Shown here piece after piece: positions 49,801 to 58,966 of a stretch of 64,000 nt of DNA. The number at the start of each line of letters is the position of its first letter. Position 1 is the stretch's first letter. The notes beneath the pieces were generated by a model, which worked only from the letters and a program-made list of their open reading frames with translations, did no database searches and had not been told where the DNA came from. Made by a program: the position numbers and the translations under genes. This DNA comes from Oreohelix idahoensis (lineage: Eukaryota; Mollusca; Gastropoda; Stylommatophora; Oreohelicidae): contig JAMPIV010004263.1 in the NCBI GenBank assembly GCA_024509875.1, positions 1 through 64,000 on the forward strand. Direction: 5' to 3'.

Positions 49801-50212
49801 CTTCCCAAGCAGCAATCTGCTGTGGGGTACACTCCCTAACTCCGTGAATACGACCAATAATAAGGTCCGCAATAGGATTAGGTAAGAGACAAGCATGCAC
49901 ATCTCCAGTAAAGAAAGGAGTGGCAATGCGAATTACAGCAGTAGGATATTTTTCTAGAGTGCCGCCAAATGTGACACATTTAATAACCCTTCCTGTAGCA
50001 CAAGATGGATCTACAAGCGATTGTCTAACACCAATAGTGGTGCATCCGGAATCGAAAAGTAGTGAGACCGGAGTATCATTAACAAGACCCTTATGTAGGA
50101 TTAAAGAACCCCTCCCGTCATGCGCAACAGCAGCAGGAAGAGCGGGAAGTGGGTGACCACAACTCAAAGTAGTTATGGTACCCGGTTCGAATAAAGTACT
50201 GCATTGGGGCAT
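46871..50212 (-). CDS. pol: pol polyprotein of copy B: protease-integrase-RT-RNase H
   Basis: The frame has 1113 codons and is open throughout. In order it carries a CQC...CGH Cys/His cluster (residues 4-20); an aspartic protease with DSG at 54-56; an integrase zinc-binding HHCC domain (H248 or H250, H257, C284/C287/C290); the integrase core with D320, D380 and E416 (D-x35-E); and a GPY-type module at 554-580 (AWKGPYAIV). A linker follows, then RT from about 690 to 890 with YLDD at 843-846, and RNase H with D994, E1035 and D1060, ending ADILSR. Integrase before RT is the Gmr1-like arrangement. The Met at 50212 overlaps the end of gag by 40 nt in the -1 frame. The C-run at the overlap has four Cs here and six in copy A, while Element 2 reads through in one frame, so a missing base rather than true frameshifting is possible. 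It would act in cytoplasmic particles and in integration. Confidence 0.95.
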   Translation of the reverse strand: MPQCSTLFEPGTITTLSCGHPLPALPAAVAHDGRGSLILHKGLVNDTPVSLLFDSGCTTIGVRQSLVDPSCATGRVIKCVTFGGTLEKYPTAVIRIATPFFTGDVHACLLPNPIADLIIGRIHGVRECTPQQIAAWEDNNMQATNAVVTRAQALQTPETSLNSDNEVDSQDSHLVITRDSFIKLQEEDPSLKKFFVLAKKGDPNQDTNRKSWIAMRNGVLVRMVQDSTTSAHSQILVPKSMRVQILQHAHDSQCAGHMGFSRTKSRVLAAFFWPFVNKDIRIYCRSCKVCQEVKSRGPRHAAPIQAADIPIRPFQKMAIDIIGPFKVKSARGHQFILTCVDMCTRWPEAIPLKSISTTDIADALWLIFSRLGFPREILSDHGTQLISDTMSQVMSTLHIERSLSSIYHPMSNGLIERLNRTLKTLLGKITEDHPQDWDRVLPAALFAYREVPNEHTGFSPFELVFGARPRGPMSLLHDLITADDISDETQSSYEYVIALRQKIIEACKLATASSEIAKEKARQFANKNRCLRQLCPGDKAFVLLPSRENRLLIAWKGPYAIVSRISDVDYVVDIDGKHKTFHINMLSEFHERPDYLLPIFQATDDAPAPHGHYSSLSVIQDEEATFSDVNLPLPVVPLHSTESWKNVSVSPNLSGDEHRQVSSMLQTFQDVLTDIPGHTDVIEHDIILTDNNPIRVRPYPIPIHFQSQVEKELDEMIQLNIIEPSTSPYSSSMVIVRKKDKNIRICVDYRKLNQVTKFDAEPMPLLEDLLIRLSNSRFFTKLDLSKGYWQVPLAEHAKPLTAFSTPRGLFQWNVMPFGLMNAPATFVRMMRRILSHRSDVIAYLDDICLFSDTWEDHYLGLYDLLSTLRENNLTAKPSKAFVGFGEISFLGHRGGHGLLKTEDHNTSKILNISVPKTKKQVRSLLGLIQFYGRFIPNLSSIMAPLSTLLKKGSPNLVRWSEECQSSLDQIKNIFSSPPILRLPTLDRTFVLRSDASSTGIGAALMQEYANTLHPVMYISRKLNAAERNYSVLDRELLAMVWSILKLQRFLLGAHFILETDQKALTAIQTKNLKSSRSTRYAIALQPFHFTVRAIRGADNVMADILSRCPHDSN

Positions 50213-51840
50213 TTGTTTGCTCTCTCAAAGTCAAAAGCAGAACCAGTGACAGCGTCAAAGTTTTTATTATCAACACCATGATTACAGGCTCCCTCAGTTT
50301 CCTGTTGTACAGCATTAGCCTGCTGATATCTCTTTTTTTTGTGTTGAGATCTACCCCGACTATTATTACCTCTGAAGTTATCAAAGTTATTATTATCTCT
50401 GCAGTTATTATTGTCTCTATTGTAATTGTTATCCTGGTTCGAATTCCAGTTTCCACGATTACTATCATGTTCACATTGATGCGAACATCTATTTGTTTGG
50501 TTCTGAGGTCTTCGGCAGGAATAACCTCTATTACCATATCCTCTTTTGAAATGCCTATAATTATTAGGGTGATAGTAACGAGTACTATCAGGCTGTCTCC
50601 AATTCTTCGAAGAAGAATCACCATGAAATTGATTTCCATGATTTTGACAGAAATTACCGCTACCCTTTCTATCAAAATTTTGTTGGGATCTACGAGCAAA
50701 GTTTTGACCATACGGAGCTGCCGAAGCAACTGGTAAACCTTCTTTCACCTTAGAGTTACCCATGGTTATGTGTGGGTGCGCAGTTACGTATTGGCAACAG
50801 AAATCTTCCATTTCTTTTATTGTTTTAGGTTTACGTTCATGAAGGAAAGCAAGGAAAGACTCATTGACAGACGACATGACTTTGTCTCTAAGTATTAAGT
50901 CCATAAGTCCTTCATAAGTTTTTTCCGTCTTAGATAGTTCAACCCATCGTGAGAAAGTAATGCGTATTCTTGCAATAAACTCGGAGAATTCAACTCCATT
51001 TTCAGGTAACATGTTTTTAAATTGTAGACGATAGCCGTCTTCGTTAAGCTGATATTTCTTTAACAAAGCGGCCCTGACAACCTCATAATTGTTCTTGTCA
51101 GGTTCATCCACCATATTTAATATACTTAGAGCTTTACCTGTCAGTATCCCTGATAACTGATAAACATATTTTGCTTTGTCTATGTTATGAGCTGTACATG
51201 CTTGTTCAAATCTGTCCAGATAGAACATTATGTCATCACTGGAAGGACTAAATGTTGGTAACTTAATCTTAAAAGTATCATTATTAGCCTTACCAGAAGA
51301 TGAACCCTTGTTTGAATCATTACCATTACTCATGCTTGTCAATTTCAATTTTTCCAACTCTAAAGCTAAGACCTTTTCTTCATGTTCCATTTTTGCTTTC
51401 TCTTTCCTCTCATCAGACTCTCTCTGTAATCTTCTTTCCTCAGCCTGAGCCTCTTTTTGAAGTCTTTCATTTTCAGCTTCTTTTTCAAGTCTTTTATTTT
51501 CAGCCTCTTTTTCAAGTCTTTTATTCTCAGCCTCTTTTTCAAGTCTTTTATTCTCAGCCTCTTTTTCAAGTCTTTTATTCTCAGCTTCTAGCTGTAGCTG
51601 GAGTTTTCTTTCCTCAGCTTCTGATTCCCTTTTTTGTTTTTCCATTTCCATTTGGAATCTTTTTTCATCCACCTGCATCTGCAGTTTCTTTTGTTCAGCT
51701 TCCATCTGCAGTTTCTTTTGTTCAGCTTCCATTGCTTTATCATATCGAGCAGTTGCAAATTCTTCTAACTTATCACCAGTCTTGCCAAGCAATTTACCCT
51801 GCTCAATAAAGTGCTCAAATGTAGACATGTTGTCTAACAT
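50173..51840 (-). CDS. gag: gag polyprotein of copy B, coiled coil plus SCAN-like capsid
   Basis: The frame has 555 codons. Start is Met1 or Met5; relatives share M(S/A)Tx(F/L) followed by FIxQGK, so Met5 is equally plausible. Residues 35-165 are a Glu/Lys/Arg-rich coiled coil containing five 9-residue EAENKRLEK-type units (85-129). Residues 187-350 are the capsid, ending in a SCAN-like block at 268-350 (YRLQFKNMLPENGVEFSEFI, SRWVELSKTEKTYEGLMDLI). SCAN domains of vertebrate zinc-finger proteins are known to derive from Gmr1-like gag. Residues 370-500 form an Asn/Arg/Gly-rich basic tail (for example CRDNNNFDNFRGNNSRGRS), probably RNA-binding, with no CCHC knuckle. The protein ends just past the start of pol. 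Its role is particle assembly and RNA packaging. Confidence 0.93.
   Translation of the reverse strand: MLDNMSTFEHFIEQGKLLGKTGDKLEEFATARYDKAMEAEQKKLQMEAEQKKLQMQVDEKRFQMEMEKQKRESEAEERKLQLQLEAENKRLEKEAENKRLEKEAENKRLEKEAENKRLEKEAENERLQKEAQAEERRLQRESDERKEKAKMEHEEKVLALELEKLKLTSMSNGNDSNKGSSSGKANNDTFKIKLPTFSPSSDDIMFYLDRFEQACTAHNIDKAKYVYQLSGILTGKALSILNMVDEPDKNNYEVVRAALLKKYQLNEDGYRLQFKNMLPENGVEFSEFIARIRITFSRWVELSKTEKTYEGLMDLILRDKVMSSVNESFLAFLHERKPKTIKEMEDFCCQYVTAHPHITMGNSKVKEGLPVASAAPYGQNFARRSQQNFDRKGSGNFCQNHGNQFHGDSSSKNWRQPDSTRYYHPNNYRHFKRGYGNRGYSCRRPQNQTNRCSHQCEHDSNRGNWNSNQDNNYNRDNNNCRDNNNFDNFRGNNSRGRSQHKKKRYQQANAVQQETEGACNHGVDNKNFDAVTGSAFDFERANKCPNAVLYSNRVP
51454..51588 (-). repeat. 27-bp coding tandem repeat in gag, five units
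   Basis: It encodes EAENKRLEK four times and EAENERLQK once, nearly identical at the DNA level. The corresponding part of copy A (640-790) has fewer units, so the coiled-coil length varies between copies. Confidence 0.9.
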
Positions 51841-53257
51841 ATGAGTCCCAAAACCTGAAATAATTAACTAATTTATTTCAAACCTAAGTGTAACAAGTCT
51901 TAATTAAACACTTGTATATTCACATCACCTTATATTATCCCAGTCTCTGTGGGAAACAAGTCTCCAATCAAAGAACTTGTATATGAAATATCAGCACTCA
52001 ATTCTTGATCATAAGTGCACTTCTCATTCAATAGTGCACGACACTATTCATCATTCATTTATCATCAGTGTAGTAGTAACAGTGCATTAGCATAGCCCAT
52101 TAACTAATTACTATAACTGTAAACAATGACTATGTAAACACATGCAGAATGTAAACATTGAAAATGTAAACAATACAAACAATGTAAACAATAACAATGT
52201 AAACAATAACAAAGATCAGCAACAATACAAAAACTTTCGCAGAAATCAACTAAAAATAAAGCAGAAATTAATGAAATATCACAAAAAATGTGACGATATC
52301 TGCGATAGAATTAAACAAAATACATGACACCACAGTGTATAAACAAAAATGTTGTATGAAACTAAATTATAGACAAGAGTAGGCTAACAAATACAAACAA
52401 ATCAAAACAAAACTAAAGAATGCGAAATAATAACGAAAACAATATTAAAACATGTCATCATAGCTAACATAAATAGCAACAGAAGTCGCTTAGCAAATTC
52501 CAGTATCGGAAATTTGCAAACCCTACAGAAAACGCTCACAATAGACGACCTCTATGACGTGGCATAATCTAACGGAGACACCACCCAACCGAGAACCCGC
52601 TGAAATATAAACATATAAATATACAAATAACATATAAACATATAACATATAGAATGAGATGATACACAGAAGACTCAGCAGAAGTATAAGGGCACAGTTT
52701 ACATACAAACAGGCCACTTAACTTATAGGCTTCCAATCGTCGAACAGCAGAAAAACGGATGTCAATCAACGTCCTAAAGAGCGAAGCTCCAACGATGATG
52801 GCACATCTGAACTGCTTCCACTGCTAACACGATGGTACAAGAGCTTCTGAAGTACTGTGTGTTGAGTTGTTTCGGCACTTGACCTTCTAATCCAAAAGTA
52901 AGTTGATGGAAATCGGTACTTGGCCTTCTTCAGAAAACAACCCGTTTCAACCGGCACTTGACCTTCACAAAAAACGACAGCACTGGAACCTTGACAGCAG
53001 CAACTTGCTTGACTTGCGTAAAAGATAACAGCAGTCCGAGTTATCCGGCAACATGTAACAACGCCGGGTACTGTCAAATTCTTGTTTCCGTCAAAAAATT
53101 GAAATTTTGACTTTTACCGGGCAACGCCGAGTACTTTGAAAATTTTGAAGATGTTGACTGTATTGAAGAATGTTAATTTCTTGAAGGATGCTGATGAATT
53201 CTTGTTGAAAATGAAGTGGGTAAGGGACCCCGTGTTTGCTAGTACCAGAATCAAACC
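51841..53257 (-). other. 5' leader of copy B
   Basis: It is non-coding, about 1.4 kb, with an A/C-rich TGTAAACAA repeat tract around 52145-52215. Chance frames only. Confidence 0.75.
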
Positions 53258-53272
53258 AGCTTATGGCCACCA
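53258..53272 (-). promoter_or_regulatory. Putative primer binding site of copy B
   Basis: Two bases inside the 5' LTR, the element strand reads TGGTGGCCATAAGCT. Position and TGG start fit a primer site; I could not assign the tRNA. Confidence 0.5.
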
Positions 53273-53274
53273 AA

Positions 53275-54355
53275 TGATGCGTGATGCCATATGATGATGG
53301 ATGGTATCCGCATGTCTGGTTTTGTGTAGTGTGTAGATGTGTTCAGTCAAAACAATGTTCATACAACAATAACAGGGCAATCCACATAGGACGTCAGTAA
53401 ACTCACGACGTATAAAGTCAATGAGTCTTGAAACAGCCGTTGACGTTTTTCTTCATTATTTATTGTGGACGCCACAGTGACAAAATGGTTACGCAAATGT
53501 GTAGGCACATCAAACAGTCATTATCACAGCAACATTCAATACAGCAATAGACGGTAGACAGCATTACAATGATGAGTCAGATGCATGTTATATTTCATAG
53601 TGCTGTAAATGTAGTCAGGTGGAAAACTCCATCCTTTTCTATAACAGCCAGGAGATAACCAGATGTATGAGATCAGTTCACTCTCCTTAATTTGACTTCA
53701 GCAAGACAGACACGTCTGCCGAAGTATAAATAATGTCCACAAAAATATCCTCTAGATAATAAAGGTTTTCCAAACCTAATTCATTTAACAAAGTAGCAAG
53801 TAATGGTCCTTGGTACATGCATCAACCGATGCAGTACAATGCAGCGACATGTGAGCTAGGAAAACATCTCGTGGCGACGACTTTCGGAGACAGGCTATGA
53901 ATCGAAATCGCTCACGACCCAAAATCGATAGAGTTAATGAAAAAGTCAATTTACCTTGCTTTCATGAAATACACAGAAATATCACGCCTCCCGACATGTG
54001 GGAAAACACTAGAGGTATTATCTCGAATAAACGAAATATCCATTAAGAGGACTACACATCCCTGACAGAACAAAAAATAGCGGAGATCCCCTCTTCAACG
54101 AGGCATCTCTTTCGCCATTCCAAATCGCTCACTCCACTAGTCGTGGGCGGAAAACCGATCGACCAAACAACAAGACAAGTCATGCGCAGTCCAGCGCAAA
54201 AATGACCACAGCTCAAACTTAACTGCATTCGATACCAACGCGAGAAGACAAATGCTTACCGAGAAAAGTGACTATAAATTCCAAGCAGTTGTTGCCCTTG
54301 CGTTATAAAACAGACATTGAAACAAAACGATGTTGCGAGAATTTATCACGCAACA
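53275..54355 (-). repeat. 5' LTR of copy B (1081 bp)
   Basis: It is near-identical to 45042-46120. On the element strand it starts TGTTGCGTGATAAATTC and ends CATCACGCATCA. It should hold the promoter of copy B. Confidence 0.95.
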
Positions 54356-55208
54356 CTACATTATCCACATTTCAATGTAATATTGCGTGGAACGACCCAT
54401 TGGAGTTACAGCGAAGAATGGACGCTCATGGTCGATTCAGATAAGTAATGTTATGTAACGTCATGGTTGTTGGTCCTATCATTGTTGGGCAAATCTCGCT
54501 TCTTTTGTGTTATATGTTTCTTTTCTTTGTCTCTTGCGGGCGACTGTTTAGGAGGCATTTTACGTTTCAGTGTCGTATTTCTATAGGTTGATTGCATTAA
54601 TTTCTTTCAGGGATTCAGCATTTAGTGCTGTCGTGATTTCCGCTCTGTTTGAAATTAAGGCTTTCATGCGTGTTAGCTGTGCTGTGATTCGTCGTATTTT
54701 TTTTTTTAAATTTCAATTTTGTTCGGGAATTTAGTCTGGCGTAGGTCTTTCCTGGCTATCTTTTGTAAAATTTACATTAATGATAAAAGTGATTTGTCGT
54801 TTTGTCTCGTTAATTACTGGTGGAAATTTTAATTTTCTTTTGTCTTAGAATTTTCGACTACTTACAATTTTGTCGTTTCTTTATTTTGTTTCCATCCATG
54901 TCTTTCGTTAGTCATGTCATGTGATAATTTTTCTTTGCAGCATGTATATGATAAACTATTTATTGATTAACTATAATTCTATAATATTGTTGGTGATATA
55001 TCCTGCGATTCTTGTCGATAACAAGAAGCAGGATCATAAACGCTAATTATTATATTAATAAGCGTATAAAGGATTTGTACAGGTGATATAGTTATATATA
55101 TATTCACATTGTGACTATACCAATCAGACACACTATTCCATAGTGTGATGGTCTAAGTAAGGCAGAGGAGAACATAGATATTGATTTATTGTTTAGAAAA
55201 GTTATAAT
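54356..55208 (+). other. Element 2 leader, downstream part
   Basis: This resumes the Element 2 leader after the nested insertion; it is AT-rich with no ORF. Its first bases (CTACATTAT) also occur at 45021-45029, about 20 bp left of the nested element. Confidence 0.7.
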
Positions 55209-57661
55209 TTGTGGTATACTATGGCGACTCTTGACTATTTTATTAAACAAGGCAAGGCGCTGGGTATGGAAGGTGATATTTTAAAAAATTTTGCTTTGAC
55301 TGCATATGAAAAGGCAGAGGCAAAAGAAGAAAGAGAAAGAAATGAGAAAAGAGAAAGAGAAGAAAGGGAATTTACTATGGCACAAGAAAAAGCAAATAAG
55401 GAAGAGAGAATTCGTATAGCAGAAATCGCTGCGGAACGAGAGAAAATGGAACATGAAAAGGCAATTCGTTTAGCGGAAATTGCTGCCGAGGAGGCAAAAT
55501 TTGAAAGGGAGAAAGCTTTTGAGGTTGAAAAACTTCGTTTTCAACAACATCATGGTTCCCATGATTCAGATAGTAATGGTTCATCGAAGAAGGCAATCAC
55601 AACCCCTAACTTTAATTTAAGACTACCACCTTTTTCTCCTCCTCACGACGATATAAGTTTTTATTTATTAAGATTTCAGGAAAGAGTCTCTTGCTTAAAT
55701 ATTGATAAAGATTCGTGGTCTGGTGTTTTTTCGGGTCTCCTCACAGGTGATGCAGTTGGGGTCTATCTGGGTATAGACCAAGATAAAAGACATGATTTTC
55801 AGGTCGTAAAGGCAGCATTTATACGCGGATATGGTCTGGATCAGGAAGGCTATAGACAAAAGTTTCGATCCATGTTACCGGTAGAGGGTAAAAATTTTGA
55901 GGATTTTGTTTCCTCCATAAAACTATGCCTCCAAAGATGGGTTGAACAGGCTTCTATCCCTAAAACGTTTGAAGGATTATGTGATCTCTTATTAAGAGAT
56001 AAAATTGTTTCGTCGGTAAACCAGGATATTGTATCATTCTTACAAGAACGTAATCCGGCTAGTATCGATGAAATGGAAAAATTAGGTCAACAATTTTCCG
56101 TTGCTCATCCAAACTTGTCATTGAGCAGAGCAAAAGTCTTGGACTCATCTACTGCGTGTGCTGCGACGCACGGGAGATCGCGCACTCGTAGCTTGGATAG
56201 ACGATATAATTATAGAGAAAATAATCACACATCCTATAGGGGTAAATATAATTTTTACCATAATCGCTCACCTTCACGAGGTAGAGACAGGCATAATTTC
56301 AACAATTATAACAATAACCAATGGTATCGAAATAACCAGTATTCACACAACAAATATACGGACAATCATAATTTGTCACCGCGGGGTGGCCATTATAACA
56401 GGGACAACAATGGACATTCTCATTCAGACAATTTTTCAGATCGCAGAAGATCTCACTTCGTTAGAAGTCATAATAGAGCACGCTCACAAGCCAATGCTTG
56501 TCAGACGGTAGATAGAAATGTCAGTAATGACATCCATCCAACCAATAATCACGTCAATGCGTGTAACGTTGATTTAGAAAATTCTAATAATTGTACAGAA
56601 TGTAAGATGTTATTTCAACCTGGAGCTACACCACGGCTTAAATGTGGACATGGCTTACCAGTGTTGTCATCTTATGACGGTGTTGGTACTCTCACTTTAC
56701 ATAATGGGTTTTTGTTTAACACTCCAATTAAAATTTTAAGGGACACGGGTTCCACAACGGTCGGGATAAGAAGGTCGTTAATCCCTCCATCTTGTTTCAC
56801 TGGAACGTCAGTGAAATGCATAACTTTCGGAGGCACGGTAGAGATATATCCCATGGCCGACGTAACAATAACCACGCCATTCTTTACTGGGAAAGTTCGT
56901 GTATGTGTTCTCAACCAGCCTTGCTGTGACTTGATTTTGGGAAACATAAAGGGTATAAAAGAATGTTCTACTGATGAAATTTCTACATGGGAAAGAGAAT
57001 ATCTTTCTTTATCCAATGCTGTGACTACTAGAGCACAGCTGGTTGCAGAAGGAAATGAACTTAATGATAGCAATAATATCCCACACGTGACAACAAGTCA
57101 TTACATAGATAAAAATGCATTCATTAACCAACAAAAATGTGAATCTATCACAAATCAATCTCCGCATCTGGCATCTATTGCTTTAGTTGATGAAGAAGCA
57201 ACTAGTTTCACGGATATACCGCTTGATTTTCCTGTGGTACCTATCCAAGCCTCTGAAACTTGGAAGGATGTAATCATTTGTAACGATTTACCTTCAGATC
57301 AGAAGAATCAGATTCTCAATCTATTGAAATCTTTTGAAGATGTGTTGTCTGATCTACCTGGACGAACTAACATTATTTCTCACGAAATAAAATTATCGGA
57401 TCCCACTCCGATTAAGTTACGACCGTATGCAATTCCTTTGCATATCAGAGAGCAGGTTGATAGTGAGGTCGACAATATGTTGAAAATGGGGATAATCTCT
57501 CCATCAGATTCTCCATTTTGTTTTCCGATGGTAGCAGTACGGAAGAAAGACAAATCCATTCGTATATGCATTGATTTCCGTCGACTAAATAAAGTCACGA
57601 TATCAGATTCTGAACCAATGCCTTTGCTGGAAGACCTGCTACCTCGTTTAGCTTCCGCTAT

Positions 57662-57696
<35 letters not shown>

Positions 57697-58700
57697 CGTT
57701 CTTTAGCAAATCCGATTTATCAAAAGGGTATTGGCAGATCCCTTTGACCGAAGAATGTAAACCATTGACGGCATTTGCAACATCGAAGGGTTTGTTCCAA
57801 TACAATGTCATGTGTTTTGGGCTAAAAAATGCGCCTGCAACTTTTGTACGGATGATGCGTCGAGTATTTGGGAGCCGTTATGACCTAATATCTTATATAG
57901 ATGACATTTGCATGTTTCATGACACATGGGAAGAACATGTAGATGGGATACAATCTTTACTCCAGACACTAAGAATACACAATCTTACAGCCCGTCCATC
58001 CAAAATAGAAATTGGATTCAAGGAAATTTCATTTCTAGGACACAAAATTGGCAGACATGTAATACAACCTGATGAATCTAATTTAAAACGCATACTTGAT
58101 CTTACAATCCCAACTACAAAGAAGCAAGTACGGAGTCTATTAGGATTGGTGAATTTTTACCACAAGTTTATTCCAAGGTTGTCGTCTTTGACTGCTGTCT
58201 TATCTGATCTAACTAAAAGAGGTATGCCTAACAAAGTAGTTTGGACAGAACAATGTAACCAGGAATTACAAAACATTAAGACTCATTTTTCACAGTATCC
58301 GATATTAAGACTGCCAGATTTAAAAAGATCATTTATTGTTGTAACAGATGCTTCGCTCCACGCAATAGGCGGGTGTTTGGGACAAAGTTTTGATGGCAAG
58401 TTTCATCCGATCTACTACTTGAGTAGGAAACTATCGGAAGCCGAATCTAAATACTCTATTTTCGACAGAGAACTGTTGGGTATAGTATGGACTTTGAATA
58501 AACTTCAAAAGTATGTGGTAGGTACGCATTTTACTATAATGACAGATCAGAGAGCATTAACGTATCTGCAAACCTGTAAATCACCAAGTGCAAGACTTAC
58601 GAGATTTGCATTACAGTTGCAAGCGTATGACTTTGATATCGTCCATATAGAAGGACATAATAATGTAATCGCGGACACTCTATCAAGAGTAATACATTGA
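55209..58700 (+). CDS. gag-pol: gag-pol polyprotein of Element 2: gag-PR-RT-RNase H, integrase absent
   Basis: A single 1163-codon frame; the start is Met1 or, by analogy with copy B, Met5 at 55221. Coiled coil 35-112; capsid about 133-300 with a SCAN-like block (FRSMLPVEGKNFEDFVSSIK, RWVEQASIPKTFEGL); Arg/Asn/Ser-rich basic tail 320-430; CTEC...CGH cluster 462-481; protease DTG 512-514. RT spans about 730-945 with YIDD at 896-899. RNase H has D1047, E1088 and D1113, and the frame ends ADTLSRVIH. Between the protease block (ends about 640) and the pre-RT linker (VDEEATSF, 660-667), where copy B has about 420 residues of integrase, only about 15 residues remain. Eleven consecutive Gly (819-829, from a 35-G run) interrupt RT just before FFSKSDLSKGYWQ. 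Apart from these the frame is intact. Integration would need integrase supplied in trans. Confidence 0.94.
57662..57696 (+). repeat. Poly-G run of 35 inside the Element 2 RT
   Basis: Thirty-five consecutive G encode Gly819-829 where copy B has only a few ordinary residues (LSNSRFF). The run keeps the frame. It could be a genuine expansion or a sequencing or gap-filling artefact. Confidence 0.9.
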
Positions 58701-58966
58701 ACTATGTAACTGTCCTGGGTACAAGAAGTGACAACAAACATTGTTTATGTTCATAATCAATTGATGGATAGATTATATAGCGATATTTTCGTAGCATTAA
58801 TATGTTGCTCACAAGTTGTTGCCACATATTTTAACTGCATTTCACTCATCGTGATATCATTTCACTCATTACTTGAATTTGATTTTCCTTTTTATCATTA
58901 TAGTTAAGTACAGTTAATGATGACCTGGAAACCTGCAGTTTCCAGTAGCGCGCAGGGGGGGTAATA
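58701..58966 (+). other. 3' untranslated region and polypurine tract of Element 2
   Basis: About 265 bp follow the stop. It ends GCGCAGGGGGGGTAATA directly before the LTR's TGTGG; the G-rich stretch at 58951-58964 is the likely plus-strand primer. There is no room for an integrase. Confidence 0.8.

Larger units (their letters stand above)
45042..54355 (-). mobile_element. Gmr1-like Ty3/gypsy retrotransposon, copy B (nearly intact, nested in Element 2)
   Basis: It runs on the minus strand: 5' LTR 53275-54355, leader, gag 51840-50173, pol 50212-46871, 3' untranslated region, polypurine tract and 3' LTR 45042-46120. Both LTRs start TGTTGCGTG and end GCATCA in element orientation. They differ by two substitutions and two single-base indels by eye, so insertion is recent. 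The flanking pentamers are CTATA (45037-45041) and CTACA (54356-54360), an imperfect duplication. It interrupts the leader of Element 2. All catalytic residues of protease, integrase, RT and RNase H are present. The pol order PR-INT-RT-RNase H places it in the Gmr1-like group. Confidence 0.96.

Noticed and set aside
50278..50736. 152-codon hydrophobic plus-strand frame resembling a membrane protein
   Set aside because: It lies antisense to the Asn/Arg-rich tail of gag; Ile/Val richness is the complement of Asn/Asp-type codons.
51300..51809. 169-codon Phe/Leu-rich plus-strand frame
   Set aside because: It is antisense to the Lys/Glu-rich coiled coil and 27-bp repeats of gag.
57380..57811. Minus-strand frame with a polyproline run
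   Set aside because: It is the antisense of the RT region of Element 2; the proline run comes from the 35-G homopolymer.
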